A stretch of DNA of 64,000 bases from Misgurnus anguillicaudatus (lineage: Eukaryota; Chordata; Actinopteri; Cypriniformes; Cobitidae), in the NCBI RefSeq assembly GCF_027580225.2, contig NC_073356.2, positions 434,001-498,000 on the forward strand, in the 5' to 3' direction. The notes under the pieces are model-generated. The model saw only the letters and a program-made list of their open reading frames with translations, did no database searches and was not told the origin of the DNA. Made by a program: the position numbers and the translations under genes. Shown piece by piece: positions 22,445-34,478 of the stretch (position 1 is the stretch's first letter; each line of letters opens with the position of its first letter).

Positions 22445-24840
22445 CCAAAATTGGACCTTCGTAATGCTTATCACTTGGTACGCATCAGGGAGGGGGACGA
22501 ATGGAAGACGGCTTTTAATACCCCCCTCGGCCATTTTGAAAACCAGGTCCTCCCCTTCGGTCTAGTCAACGCCCCCTCCGTGTTTCAAGCACGGGTCAAT
22601 GACGTTCTCAGAGACATGTTGAATATTTTCGTTTTCGTTTACATTGATGACATGCTAATTTTTTCCCCCTCTCTCCAGGTGCATGTGCAGCACGTTGGCC
22701 AGGTCCTTCAACGTCTCCTCGAGAATAAGTTATTTGTTAAGGCTGAGAAATGTACGTTTCATGCGCGCACCACCACTTTTCTAGGCTCCGTAATTTCCCC
22801 CCAGGGCATTAGTTTGGATTCCTCTAAGGTTAGTGCTGTCACTGATTGGCCCACTCCTGTCTCTCGTGTCTCGCTTCAGCGGTTCTTGGGGTTTGCCAAT
22901 TTTTACCGTCGATTTATTCGGAATTTTAGTCAGGTAGCTGCTCCCCTCACCGCGCTCACGTCTATTAAGACTCGTTTTATTTGGAGTGACGCAGCACAGA
23001 CAGCTTTTGATCATCTTAATTCTCTTTTCTCCGACGTCTCTAGAGAGTTTATCGTTGAGGTAGACGCCTCCGAGGTGGGAGTAGGGGCTATCCTCTCCCA
23101 GTGCTCGCCCGCTGACGGGAGGATACACCCATGCGCTTTTTTCTCGCACCGGCTCTCACCGGCCGAGCGTAACTACGACGTGGGGGATCGCGAGCTTCTG
23201 GCCATACGTCTCGCGCTAAGGGAGTGGCGTCACTGGCTCGAGGGGTTGTCATTACCATTTGTTGTCTGGACTGACTACCGTAATCTCGAGTACATTCGTT
23301 CGGCTAAGAGACTCAATGCTCGTCAGGCCCATTGGTCCCTTTTTTTGCGCGCTTTGATTTCACTATTTCCTTTCGCCCCGGTTCCAAGAAGATAAAGCCT
23401 GATGCCCTCTCTCACCAGTTCGGTCCCCCTGATTCTGTTCTCACCATGGAGGGCATCGTTTCTCCGCAAATGGTGGTGGGAGCGGTGGTCTGGGGAATCG
23501 AACGTTTGGTTAAGCGCGCTCTCTCCAACACTATCACGCCGCGTCTCTGCCCTAAGGGCTTACTTTTTGTCCTGCCCTCCGCTAGATGCGCTGTTCTCCA
23601 GTGGGGGCATGCCTCCAAGATATTTGCACATCCTGGAGTCAGAGGCACTATTGCCTCGGTCTCCCAGAAATTTTGGTGGCCCACTCGAGAACGCGACGTT
23701 CGCCGCTTCATCGCGTCTTGCTCTGTTTGCGCCCAGACAAAGACTAGTAACCGCCCCCCCGCCGGTCTCCTCAGACCTTTACCTATTCCGTCTCGACCGT
23801 GGGCGCAGATAGCTCTTGACTTTATCACTGGCCTCCCTCCGTCCGGAGGCAAGACCGTTATTCTCACCGTAATCTATAGTTTCTCTAAGACCGCCCGTTT
23901 TATCCCGCTTCCTAAACTCCCCTCCGCTAGAGAGACTGTGCAGATTGTCGTTGACCACATTTTTAAGATCCATGGTCTCCCCGAAAATGTCGTGTCAGAT
24001 AGGGGTCCACAATTCTCCTCTCGTCTCATCGTTTTGTCGTCTCATCGGGGCTTCGGTCCGCCTTTCCTCTGGTTTCCATCCTCAGACCAATGGTTAGGCT
24101 GAACGCGCTAATCAGACAATAGGGCGCATCCTACGCAGCCTCGCTTTTCGCAACCCCGCTTCTTGGTCCGAACAGCTCCCGTGGGCAGAATATGCGTATA
24201 ACTCCGCCTCCTCTTCTGCCACCGGTTTATCACCTTTTCAGAGTTGTCTGGGGTACCAACCACCTCTGTTTTCCGCCTCCAATTCTAAATCACCCTCGGT
24301 CAAAGCCTTTATCCAGCGCTACAAACGCACCTGGAGAGCGGTCAGGTCCGCTCTTTGTAAGTCTCGGTCTGCCACCCGTCGAGCCGCCAATAGGCATCGT
24401 ATTAAGAGCCCGCGTTACACGTGCGGACAGAGAGTCTGGCTTTCTACCCTCAATCTCCCTCTCCAATTCCCCTCGCGAAAGCTCGCCCCAAGTTTATTGG
24501 ACCCTATCGTATCGTTAAGATTCTCAGCCCTGTCTCTGTCATGCTCCGGTTGCCCTCTAACCTTCGTCGCGTTCATCCGGTGTTTCATGTCTCATGTCTC
24601 AAGCCCGTCATTCGCCCCCCTCCCCGTCCCGTCACCACCCCTATCCACAAAGAGGGTTCCCCTGTCTATCGTGTCCGTAGACTCCTTGATGTCCACCCCC
24701 GTGGTCGTGGTCGTCAGTTTCTGGTAGATTGGGAGGGTTACGATCCGGAGGAGAGATGTTGGATTCCTGCCCGGGACGTCCTGGACCGCTCGCTCATTGA
24801 TAACTTTTATCGTTCGCGCCAGCCCTCCTCCTCTAGTGCG
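22445..24840 (+). pseudogene. Gypsy Pol remnant: RT (C-terminal part), RNase H, integrase, chromodomain
   Basis: It starts inside RT at [12 protein letters not shown] and contains the catalytic YIDD (near 22,640). RNase H follows ([25 protein letters not shown]). A frameshift near 23,350 precedes the integrase, with the HHCC region ending CSVCAQTK and the second catalytic Asp in SDRGPQFSS. Another shift near 24,040 removes the remaining core from frame. The C-terminus has the GPYRIVKIL section and a chromodomain (YRVRRLLDV, FLVDWEGYDPEERCWIP), which in this clade guides integration to marked chromatin. The copy cannot be active. Confidence 0.88.
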
Positions 24841-24872
24841 CCAGGTGGCGCACTTTGGGGGGGGGGGGGTAC

Positions 24873-25521
24873 TGTTACGACATTGGGTTCTTTCTTTTTC
24901 TCATTTACTCGATTGTTAATCTATTAGCGCTCCCCTCAGCTGTTCCTCATTCCCTCACCTGCTCCCCATCCTGTGATTTACCTCCCTATATATAGTTCTC
25001 TCCTTTTTCCCTTCCTCTGTTGGATTATTGATTTATGGTCACGCTGTGTTGTGCCTCTCTCTATTTTTTGATACGGAGCTGTGCTCCTGTCCTGTCCTGT
25101 TGAGTCTTGGTTTAATCAATTATTAATTGTAATCCTGTTTGTTACCCAATCTGTTCTCTGTCCAGTTACTCTGCTGAGGAGGTGTGTGGAGGGTGCCTAA
25201 GCAGCACAAGCGCTCCTGTTATTTCCCTCTGCCTCTCGAGCCCGTCGCTGCTGCCGCAGGCGGTCACAGCCTACATTTAAACGCCACGGTGCCGGCCGAG
25301 TCTGCCTGCCTACTCTTGGCTAAACGCCCTAGCGGACCTGCTTTATTTTGCCCATTGAAGGACTGTGACCTCCTAAGTTATTTGACCAGTGCGGTCTTGC
25401 CTGTGTTTTGTTTGTTACTCTTTTACCAAGTTCATCTGCCTGTAAGGCTCTGTCTATATTATATTAAAGAAAAGACTCACCTGCTATTTTTGCCTTTGGT
25501 CCTCTTTTGTTCTCCGTGACA
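24873..25521 (+). repeat. 3' LTR of the chromodomain gypsy element
   Basis: It starts TGTTACGACATTGGG directly after the polypurine tract and ends CCGTGACA. It is the partner of 21,043-21,698. Confidence 0.88.
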
Positions 25522-25903
25522 CATATCAGGCGTTTACTGTAGTACATTAAAAATGCCTTCGGTTAAAGGGAATATCTTCCTTTAAATTGAACTGTGACCT
25601 TTGTAACTCTGCACATCCCTTTTATGCTCAAAACTGCTACATTATACTGTAACTAGAGTTAAAAAGTTGAAATCCATGAAAGGGGCTCTTTAAATTCAAG
25701 TGAAATTGTGATTAACGTTGGGTGAGGAACCTTCCGCACTTTTATATAGATGTTTTTGGAGATAGGCCTATTTGTAAAATGTTTACATGTTTAACGTTTG
25801 TATTGTTAGGTGGCGGTTCCATGAGCTTTGAGTACTAAAATCTATGTGAAGCTTTACTGAACACTTGGGTGTTTTCCCGTACAGGGTCTAGATCAATCTA
25901 CAG
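25522..25903. other. Unassigned
   Basis: Nothing is recognised between the gypsy 3' LTR and the hAT MITE. Confidence 0.3.
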
Positions 25904-26183
25904 CAATGGTTTTCAAACTAGGGGCCGCGAGATGGTGCCAGGGGGGCCCCAGTTTTATGACATTTTATGAAATACATTAATTTATCATGAATTCTGTGTA
26001 ATTAAATCTAAAAAAAAATAAGGCTACTAACCAAAAGCACTACTTTTTTGTATAATTTAATGTTTTTTAATAAAAATTTTGAGTTTTAAAACAGTTTTTT
26101 GTCACAAATTTTCTTTGGGGGGCCGCGAAGGAATGTACCCTACACAAGGGGGGCCGCACGCTGAAAAAGTTTGGGAACCACTG
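25904..26183. mobile_element. hAT MITE (280 bp)
   Basis: The ends are CAATGGTTTTCAAACT and, reverse complemented, CAGTGGTTCCCAAACT. The 8-bp duplication ATCTACAG is perfect (25,896-25,903 and 26,184-26,191). GGGGGGCC tracts lie near both ends and the centre is AT-rich. No coding capacity. Confidence 0.88.
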
Positions 26184-26191
26184 ATCTACAG

Positions 26192-27240
26192 GACTAGGCC
26201 TTAGTTATATTAGGACATTTAGGTAGTTTTTACAAACGAACCTTATAAAAAAAAATTACTGGTGTGCATCTTGAGACAAAACAAGGGCATTGATATTGGT
26301 TAAGATATGTCGGTGAAAGATGATTTTAAATTAAGACAGCTTAAACGTGCTCTTTAGTCTGGAACTAGGATAAGCCCTGTCCAGGAAATCGTCCCTTGGG
26401 AAGGTATACTCAGTTACTTACATTTTATTTACAATTTCACAAAATATTTGTGACTTATTGTATAAAACTTTTTATTAAAAATAATTATTTTCTAATGTCC
26501 ACTGTGCAATTGTATGCAGACCATTTCTGTATGTTTACAATTTTAAGGTATTACTAATAAATAAAAATGAATAAAATGTTACAAAATAGTTTGGGTGTTT
26601 TTTTCTATTAGGACAACGGGGAATTAACAATTCAGCATGGTTCCTTACCAATATAATTTTACCAATATACATTTTCAGTTTGGGTAAATTAAAATAAGAA
26701 TGCTACCACAATTTAAAAAAGTTAATTGGGCAAAAACATGGTTTCTTATTTTCAATTGGCTCAACCTGTTATTTCCCATTGAGCTAATGTTTAAAGATCG
26801 TTGCCACAATTGATAAAATTCAATTCACAAAAAGTAAGGGAGGCAATTTTTTTTACAGTGTAGCAACTAACGTAAGCTTCTGATCTGACAGGCCAGTAAC
26901 AAGGTTGAATGTTTTAGTTATCCTTTCTTGTGTATTTGTAAAAACTAAATCCAATTTCACTAGTTCATCTGCGCATTCAGGTCTTAATGATTAGTGGTAA
27001 ACAAACTTGGCTTGCTGTCCTTGAAGGGAGCTCTGCACCTGAGCTCTGAACCTTCAGAGAGAGCGAACCTGAGGCCAGGGCTCGAGCCCCAAGTTCAACC
27101 CCCCTTCAACAGAACTGCAAAGAGGAAGAAAGAGAGGGATGCCGGAAAAGAATGCAGCTGGACAGGGAGGCCTGAAGGCTGCCTTATATACGCCCATGAT
27201 GATGATGATTGACAGGCCTGAATGTTTAGGCTCCTCCCGA
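26192..27240. other. Unassigned, with one TIR-like end
   Basis: Near 26,858 the words TTTTTTTTACAGTGTA match the CACTGTAAAAA end type seen at 16,588 and 20,303, but no left partner was found. From 27,000 to 27,230 there is a GC-richer repeat-like block ending in a short GAT run. No gene is recognised. Confidence 0.3.
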
Positions 27241-27244
27241 ACCT

Positions 27245-27665
27245 ACGTTTAGAACTGCATAATGTTTTAGAAGATTTAGTTATGCGTGTGGGTTTCTTTT
27301 TCTTTTGTACCATATTAAGTCTCTGAAATATCCTTAAGCTTTTTTCTGTGTGATTTATCAAGCCAGTTTAAATTGAAGTCATCCATAAGTATAACTTTCC
27401 TTTCATGTTGTTAAGGGTTGCAGATAAACAGCTAAAATCATTTGTAGCATTAGGTGGGCAATAAACTGCAAAGACGACAAAAAATTTGGGGGGGACAATG
27501 TAATAGTAACCCCTGCACACGCCAGGGTGTTTACATCATATCTATTTGTTTACTTAGAATGCTTTCCTTAACATAAATTAAAACCCCACCGCCTTTTCCT
27601 TGACTTCTGTCTCGTCTGTACACCTTATAATCCGGGATATTAAATACAGATAAAGGAGATGTAAT
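27245..27665 (-). pseudogene. LINE APE-endonuclease fragment (minus)
   Basis: Minus-strand translation gives YRRDRSQGKGGGVLIYV, then after a frame change a VYCPPNAT section, a degraded equivalent of the GDFNLNWL motif, and LNMVQ...KKPTRITKSSKTL. This order is the C-terminal half of a LINE endonuclease (strand-nicking domain). At least two frameshifts are present and nothing of the RT remains. It differs from LINE copy A and belongs to another lineage. Confidence 0.55.
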
Positions 27666-27699
27666 AGTTAAAGTTTCACAGATAGTTAAGGTTTGAGTC

Positions 27700-29673
27700 T
27701 GTTAACAAATGTTCGCAGGGCCCTCTGTTGGACAGCGCAGAGGCCCTAGATAGTTCCTTTTACTCCCATGCTTAAAAACCATCTTGGATATAAATAAACA
27801 TTTGCTGTTAGCATTCCAAATTAGACAGACACAATGCACTGACATATTTAGACGAAATGTCTATGCTGCTTAAGATTTAACTTCCCATAAAAGCACTAAA
27901 ACATCCACCTGTCATGATTGAGACATCAATGTAAAGTCCTTTTGATAACTGTTGTATTTGCAAGCTGTTAATGAGAATGAATGAATGTAAATATTACCCT
28001 AGAAGTGTTATTAATGATCTCTGTTCAGGTTAAACCCAGAGGGGGTTTCAGTCTGTGGCTGTAAATGAGAGCTTAATTAATTTAGGCCCTTCTTTAAGAA
28101 ATGATATTAATTGTTAACACTCATTAATGTGAACTCATTAATATGTTTCCCTATGGGCCTGGAATGCTAATCACACACATACACAAACGTGTGCGCACAC
28201 ACAACCTGACAGAGTCTCTGTGAGTGGCTGCCCTTGTGCGTGCACAGTGACATTTGGTAATTAATCATAAAGAGAACAACACCTCTACTTATAACTCTTG
28301 TGGAGAATAATTTGTACCTCAAATATAAATATTCAACAGTTCCAGTTCCCAAATCAGATTGGATGAGATGCAATAAAAGAGAATTGATATATGACCAGAA
28401 CAGCACTGTGAAGGTTTACTGTAATCACTCTACAGTAACACTACAAATATTTTTGAAAGCTTTACAGTAAATACATGTAGTACAGTAGAGATATAAGGAA
28501 AAACAGAAAATGATGAAGAATTAAGACAGCTATTGCCTTAGAGCAGGGGTCTTCAATGTTTTTTGGTTCGGGGACCCCTTAGATGAGAGAGGCATGGAGC
28601 AGGGACCCACTGATACTAAATGTGTAAAACTGATATATTTAAGTAATTAGTAAGCTACAAGACGCTGCCTTTTCGTATTAGGCACAACGCAAAGTGGAGT
28701 AAAGTACAACTATTGACCAATCAGAATCAAGGACTGGAACTGTTTTATAAATAGAAACAAACCATATTGTCACACAGCCATACTATATTAAGACAGTACA
28801 TTGGCACTATTATGCTGTTGTTGTACATGCATAATTTTTTTGTTAAAGTAGATTTAGTTTTTATATGAATATAATAATAATAATATGAATATGAATATAA
28901 TAAAAATAATATAATATTATTTTAAGGTATTTGCAGTGTAATAGATTTTCATTTTACTGTGAATTTACCTGAACCTGGGCTTTCAGTTTATAAAGATGAC
29001 TGATCATGGTGAATGGCACATAGACTCTCTATTCTGGTGGGGATAGAGGTTGTGCTACTTTATAATTCAGAGGTTTGTTGCCTTTCTCGTGTATCGTCAT
29101 TGTCACAAGTTTGAGTAACGCAGGTTTATTTTCTGCATAGCTTTATATCAGACTCAGGAGAAAACATGCATTGAGTCTGCGCGCATCTCTTTGGGGCAAC
29201 TTTTTTTTTTACAGAGGCGGATTTCAACCTGACTGTGAATCTTGCACAAAGCACCATCACTGTACACGTTTCATAAATTTTAAATGCGAGCGATAGTTTT
29301 GTCAAAGTTTATAGGCTAATGCAGACGCGGTCTGACGTCATTTGCCTTTTGAGTTAGCGCTTTAAATCTGAACCGCGTGAAACAGCTGTCCAAGTTCAGA
29401 AATATAACTTAGATGAGACAATGTCGCACTGATCCTAAAATAACTTTCTGAAAGAAAGACACACATGACTATAAGATTTACCTGTTTTATGATGCCTTTT
29501 TTTGTCGCTACTGCTGCTTCCTGAGTGTACATTTATAATCTTCAGATATTTTATTTTGGTCCGCTTGTTAAACTGAACGCGCGCCTTCGTGGCCACGCAC
29601 GTGCACAACTTAAAGGGCACATGTAACGTTTTTTTGTACATATATTTTACGTTTTTAGCAAAAAATAGCCATG
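27700..29673. other. Unassigned stretch with a hAT-like end
   Basis: No gene is recognised. At 28,547 CAGGGGTCTTCAATG followed by GGTTCGGGGACCCC resembles a hAT terminus without a found partner. An ATAAT/GAATAT-rich microsatellite lies at 28,865-28,920. Confidence 0.35.
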
Positions 29674-29681
29674 GCTGATTG

Positions 29682-30778
29682 TAGTGGTGTGTCGTTCATG
29701 AACGATTCGTTCATTTTGAACGAATCTTTAATATGACTCGGGACTACCGAGTTGTTTCAGAGAGTGATTCGTTCATTTTGTGTTGACCGCGCATGCGCAT
29801 TGTGCAACATATGGGTTCTGAATCTGAAACAGAAATGATTAGGTCATCATTCTCTTGAGTCTCGATTTTGGGACAGGTTTGAGTCTTTTGTTCTTCCTGT
29901 CAGTCCCATAGAGGCATGCTACCAGTACCGGAAAGAGAAATGGAAAGATGGAACTTTTATTTTTCAAATAATGTTTTTGCACATATTTTGTATTTTAATT
30001 ACTAAATATAAAACAATATAGGATACATTCAGACGCAATCAATAATACGAATCTAATGTTGTATTTAATGTGATATACCAGCGGTCACGTGACATAAGGA
30101 CTCGAACCCGGCCGAACCCGAACTCAAGACTTGAATGAACTAATCATTTCTTTTTCCGGTACTGACAGCATAGCCTCTATGGGACTGACAGGAAGAACAA
30201 AAGACTCGGAACCAAAAGATGAACTAATCATTTATCTTTCCGGTCCTGAAAGCATAGCCTCTATGAGGCTGACAGGAAGAACGAAAGACTCGAACCTGTC
30301 CCGAACTCGAGAGAATGATGAACTAATCATTTCTCTTTCCGGTCCTGTGCTGTATATCACACGGCACAGCCTGGCCGAACACAGAGAGTCAGTAAGACAG
30401 TGACGAGTTGACAACTAACATCTGTAGACACGAGAGGAGGCGTACAAATGTGATAAATATGAAGTTCAGTTTCTTATAATTTGGCTTTGGCTGCATTACC
30501 CTGACTTGTACACGAGGACTGACAGGAGGTAAGCTAATCATTTCTATCTCTTGTGCAGGTTTCAGAGCTTGTGTCAAAAAATAATGAAATAAGGATTTTT
30601 ATTTCTCATAACTTGTTAGAAATGTCATAATTGTTTGCATAAGTGGTTATTTTGGAGTAATTTGTGAACTTATAGGTATGAACGAAAAGAACGAAATTAC
30701 TAAAAAAAGATTTGTTCATTTTGATGAATGACATTCAAAGATCCGAATCAGAAAAATAATCCAAACTTCCCATCACTA
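29682..30778. mobile_element. hAT element, non-autonomous (1097 bp)
   Basis: The left end is TAGTGGTGTGTCGTTCATG and the right end, reverse complemented, is TAGTGATGGGAAGTTTGG. The 8-bp duplication GCTGATTG is perfect (29,674-29,681 and 30,779-30,786). Inside, a block of about 75-100 bp with AACTAATCATTTCTC, TTTCCGGT and GACAGGAAGAAC is repeated about three times (30,130-30,360), and an inverted copy occurs near 29,880-29,940. No transposase. Confidence 0.85.
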
Positions 30779-30910
30779 GCTGATTGAGGTAATCACAGAC
30801 TGTAATCTCTCTCTCTCGCGCGCGTGCGTGGGCGACTGCAGAGTGTGGGAGGGGAGCGTGTGGGCGAGAAAGTTTGTGAAAACTTTGTCTTTTCAAACTG
30901 TTTTCCTTTT

Positions 30911-31002
30911 TGTTGTTGTTTTTGTTTTGTTTTGTTTTGTTTTGTTTTGTTTTGTTTTGTTTTGTTTTGTTTTGTTTTGTTTTGTTTTGTTTTGTTTTGT
31001 TA
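30911..31002. repeat. (TTTTG)n pentanucleotide microsatellite
   Basis: About 18 TTTTG units lie directly before the Tx1-type ORF1. The tract is in frame with it, so the apparent N-terminus FVLFCFVLF is a repeat artefact. Confidence 0.95.
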
Positions 31003-31015
31003 GTTGTAGGTTGTA

Positions 31016-32170
31016 GGGATAGTGAAAAAAAGTTCACTGTTCGTTTTGCGCGTTTCCAGACGCAGGGAACGCCAACGCTGTCACGCAGGAATGGGTGCAA
31101 GGGTGCCCCAGACCCTGGAGTGACAGTAGAAGAGTTGCTCATGGTTATAGGAGAACAAGTGGGCTTTGAAAATATAATTTTGGCTTCGCGGATGAACAGG
31201 GCTGTCGTCGTGTTTTTAAAATCAGATTCTCTTGTCAATCAGTTGACTGTGAGCGAAATATGGGTAAAGGAAACGTTTGTGCCGGTAACCTCGCTATCCG
31301 CTCCGGCAACGAAAATCATAATTTCAAATGTTCCACCATTTATATCCAATGAGCCCATTACGAAAGAACTGCAAAGATTTGGGAAGATTGCAAGTCACGT
31401 AAGAATGATTCCGCTTAGATGTAAAAACAACGCGCTAAAACATGTCCTTTCTTTTAGACACCAAGTCCTCATGTTTTTGAATTCACAAGACCGCACTTTA
31501 GAAATTTCTTTCCGTATTAATCACGGGGAAAACTCATACATGGTTTATGCTAGCACAGAGAGCTTGAAGTGTTACGAATGTGGAGAATGTGGCCATAAAT
31601 GCATCGCATGTCCACATAAAGATGACCAATGTGCGTCTAATGGTGATGAGAACATTATTGATCAGCAAACAAGTGACGGTAAAGCACAGCGAACTGAGGA
31701 ACAATATAAGGAGCCTATAGAAGAGGGCAAGATACAAGAGGTGAGTGAGATTAAATTACATAATGTAAGTGTGGAACAAGCTGGATGTAGTTCTGCTTTT
31801 GAAAACAAAGGAGATGTAACAGATACAAGTGAAGCTCAGAGTAGTACAGAGTATGTGTGTGAAGGTTATGATGTACAGGTTGAAAATTCTGAAGAATATA
31901 TGGTTAATGAAAGAGAAAATCTATCCCAGTGTACAGATGATGGATTAGTAGATGAAGAACAGTGGACAGACAGCTCAAGAGGAAGTGATAAAGACTTATA
32001 TACTGTTGAGAAAATTAATGCATTACTTGATAAAACTAAAGGGAAAGCAGGAGTTGAAGTTAGTAATTATTTTCCTGATTTGGAAAGATTTATTACTTCA
32101 GTGGCATGGGCTAGGAAGTCTAGTAGCCTTGATGAACTTTCACAGCAAAAGCGATATCGGTTAAAAAAAA
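31016..32170 (+). CDS. Tx1/L1-type LINE ORF1 (ZCCHC3-like) with CCHC knuckle
   Basis: An uninterrupted stretch of about 380 codons. Recognisable in order are KKFTVRFARF, a first globular part (VTVEELLMVIGEQVGFENII, ASRMNRAVVVFLKS), an RRM-like part (ATKIIISNVPPFI, ELQRFGKIASHVRMI, FRHQVLMFL), and a knuckle CYECGECGHKCIAC (C-x2-C-x4-H-x4-C). A long acidic Ser/Glu-rich tail follows. Fish LINEs of the Tx1 branch, and the related host ZCCHC3 proteins, share this order; the role is RNA binding in the LINE RNP. The start is unclear because the (TTTTG)n tract abuts it. The end is replaced by a poly(A)-like run and a different repeat at about 32,165. No ORF2 follows. Confidence 0.72.
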
Positions 32171-32500
32171 CATCTCACGAATTTCCGTGGCATAGTCACG
32201 GAATTTTGTGGCATTCTCACGGATCTCCGCATTTTTCCGTGGCCCTGCTACGGACTGTCTTTTTCCGTGGCATTCTCACGGATCTCCGCATTTTTCCGTG
32301 GCCCTGCTACAGACTGTCTTTTTCCGTGGCATTCTCACGGATTGGTTACTCAACTGTTTTGTCCTATTTTCTTACCATTTTCGCTTCGGTTTAGGGTTAG
32401 ATTTACATGAAATGACATCCCTACCCAAACCCAACTCTAACCCCAACGCCAGGCAACAATTGTTTAAAGTTTAGAAAATATAAAAGAATAAATCAGAAAA
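32171..32500. repeat. CCGTGGC/CACGGA repeat block
   Basis: A unit of about 66-70 bp containing TTTTTCCGTGGCATTCTCAC and GGATCTCCGC is repeated about two and a half times (32,180-32,345). Short inverted words (CCGTGGC with CACGGA) recur within it. The flank to 32,500 is AT-rich and unassigned. Confidence 0.7.
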
Positions 32501-33489
32501 AATAGTATAAACCAGAAGCGTGGGCGAGCCGGGGAGCCACGCTGGAAGTAGAGAATATACGTGAGTAGCATTGAAGTCTGCGGTGTGTATTGTGAATGCA
32601 AAAGTATCACCTGATCCTGTGTTGTGAGTTGCCACATAGCGTTGCGGCCCCACTGGAGAGAGAAGCGTGGCGAGCCGGGGAGCCACAATGGAAGTAGAGA
32701 ACATATGTGAGTAGCATCGAAGTTTGTATTGTGGATTGTAAACACAAAGTATTACCTAATCTTGTGTTGAGAGTTACCCCGTAGCGTTGCGGCCCCACTG
32801 GAGAGAAAGAAGCGCGGGCGAGCCGGGAAGCATCAGAATCACCACAGGGGGCCCTGTGTCCATCTCCTATCCGCTTCTTCCCCTCCACCAAGAAAAAACA
32901 CCCAACCAACCACACGGCGGGCCCGGGTCGAGTTTTGGCTCCGTCCATAGTTCACAAAGTGTGTGTGTAGTGCTGTGGGTGAGTTTTGTCTTCATTTGTG
33001 TGTGTACACCAAAAAGCTTGCAGTGTCGTGCTGTGCTCATGTCGACAGAAGCCACTTTGAGGACAGAGGAGTCGTGAGGAGATTCTAGCCGTTGAGGTCG
33101 GTGGAGTGTGGGTTGAAGAAAATTGTAAGTTGGGATTTCCTTGAGCGTGAAGTGACGAAACCTTCCCTTGACGAGTGGATGGGCAGTGGTGAAGCATCTG
33201 GGCGGTTGAAGTGAGTAGACCAATTTACGATCAATGCTTGCGACGAGGGGTTGTTGGGCTGACGACTGTGAGAAATAACTATCTTTGTGTGGAGCCTCTT
33301 CAAAGGTTCGCCCCTGTTCCGTGTCCCCGATACTGAGAGTGGAGGAAGAACAAGGGAAGCGTTCGGCTCTAACACCGTTGTCCTCGACGTCCCCCCCTGC
33401 CCTTTTGGAGGCCGTAAGTCAAAGCACATTGTGCAAACCTCCACGTTGTTAAGTCCACCACCCTCGAGTAAAGAGGAAATAAGGAAGAA

Positions 33490-33860
33490 AAATCCCCAGC
33501 CTTGTGTAACACTTACCTTTGCTCATAGCACGAACCTAGAAAAGGAAGAAAGTCCCAGTCTTGTGTAACACTTACCTTTGCTTACAGCACGAACCTAGAA
33601 AAGGAAGAAAAAACCCCAGCCTTGTGTAATACTTAACTTTGCTTACAGCACGAACCTAGAAAAGGAAGAAAAAGTCCCAGTCTTGTGTAACGCTTACCTT
33701 TGCTTACAGCACAAACCTAGAAAAGGAAGAGAGCCCCAGTCTTGTGTAACACTTACCTTTGCTTATAGCATGAACCAGGAAAAAGGAAGAAATGTCCCAG
33801 CCTTGCAGTACGCATCTCTGCTCGCAACACGAACCTGTAGGACAAAGGAGAAGGCCGGTA
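33490..33860 (-). repeat. 58-bp minisatellite, about 7 units (E2 copy)
   Basis: Same unit as at 5530-6720, in the opposite orientation: CTTACCTTTGCTTACAGCAC, then GAACCTAG, then AAAAGGAAGAAAGTCCCAG. The splice-signal-like order (TTCTAG, 19-20 nt, GTAAG) lies on the minus strand here, antisense to the gag fragment, the same relation as in E1. Confidence 0.85.
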
Positions 33861-34133
33861 TTAGTACTGGCATACAGTGTAGTAATAACTTTCTCTGATT
33901 TTGCCTCCAGGAGAAGGGGAGAGCGCCACGGGTTCAAGAGAACAAACCCCAAGGACCCAGTCCCCCTGGAAGCCCCGTCTGGAGGCGCGAAGGAACTGTT
34001 GTTTTAAATTGCCCTTTCCCCTTCCCCCGTTGATTTTAAGTAATTTAATAAAGATTTGTTTTAATTATAATTCATTCCTTGTGAATGAATTTGTGTCATG
34101 CCCGTATTCCTGGGAAACCCCTGGGTACAGAAA

Positions 34134-34478
34134 TATGGCGGAGCAGAGTCAGAAGTACGCCTATCCGAGTGGAAAGCCCAGATTGAGTACCTGGCTGGCC
34201 TTCAGGGGCTGAGTGCCGCCTAACAACAACAGTTCGTGATTATTTCACTCGAAGGAGAAGCCCGACGTGAAGTTCAGGCCGCCCCTGAAGCCGTTCGAGC
34301 CACCGCCCAGACCATTTTCCAGTTCCTTACCGAACAGTATGGCGATGCCACCCCCGTTGCTGTATTGAGAGCACAGTTCTTTAATTGTAAACAAGGCCCC
34401 CGTCAACCTATCAGAGCTTTTACGCTAAGACTGCGTGAACAATTCACTCGACTGCAGAAGCCTGATCCTGTGTTGTGA
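34134..34478 (+). pseudogene. Gypsy-type Gag fragment
   Basis: The translation includes SEWKAQIEYLAGLQGL, a stop at 34,221, then LEGEARREV, TIFQFLTEQYGDATPVAVL and FTLRLREQFTRLQK. This is the Gag core (capsid-like) seen in fish Ty3/gypsy elements and in domesticated PNMA-type proteins. It breaks off at a CCTGATCCTGTGTTG word, also found at 32,610 in the leader repeats, and passes straight into duplicated leader DNA. No protease or RT follows. Confidence 0.65.

Larger units (their letters stand above)
21043..25521 (+). mobile_element. Ty3/gypsy chromodomain retrotransposon, internally deleted
   Basis: The two LTRs (21,043-21,698 and 24,873-25,521) are very similar. They share the start region CATTGGGTTCTTT and the ending TCTCCGTGACA, and differ mainly by scattered bases and one CCTGT unit. 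A G-rich polypurine tract lies directly before the 3' LTR (24,857-24,869). Gag and part of pol lie between, with the zinc knuckle, protease and N-terminal RT missing. The first few bases of the 5' LTR differ from the 3' LTR and no target duplication is visible, so the left boundary is approximate. Confidence 0.85.

Noticed and set aside
30131..30403. 90-codon ORF with repeated NELIISFSG-type units
   Set aside because: It is the internal triplication of the hAT at 29,682-30,778, flanked by a perfect GCTGATTG duplication; no transposase signature.
32867..33223. Several 80-120-codon minus-strand ORFs in E2
   Set aside because: They are shadows of duplicated leader DNA; the same frames recur at 34,527-35,003.
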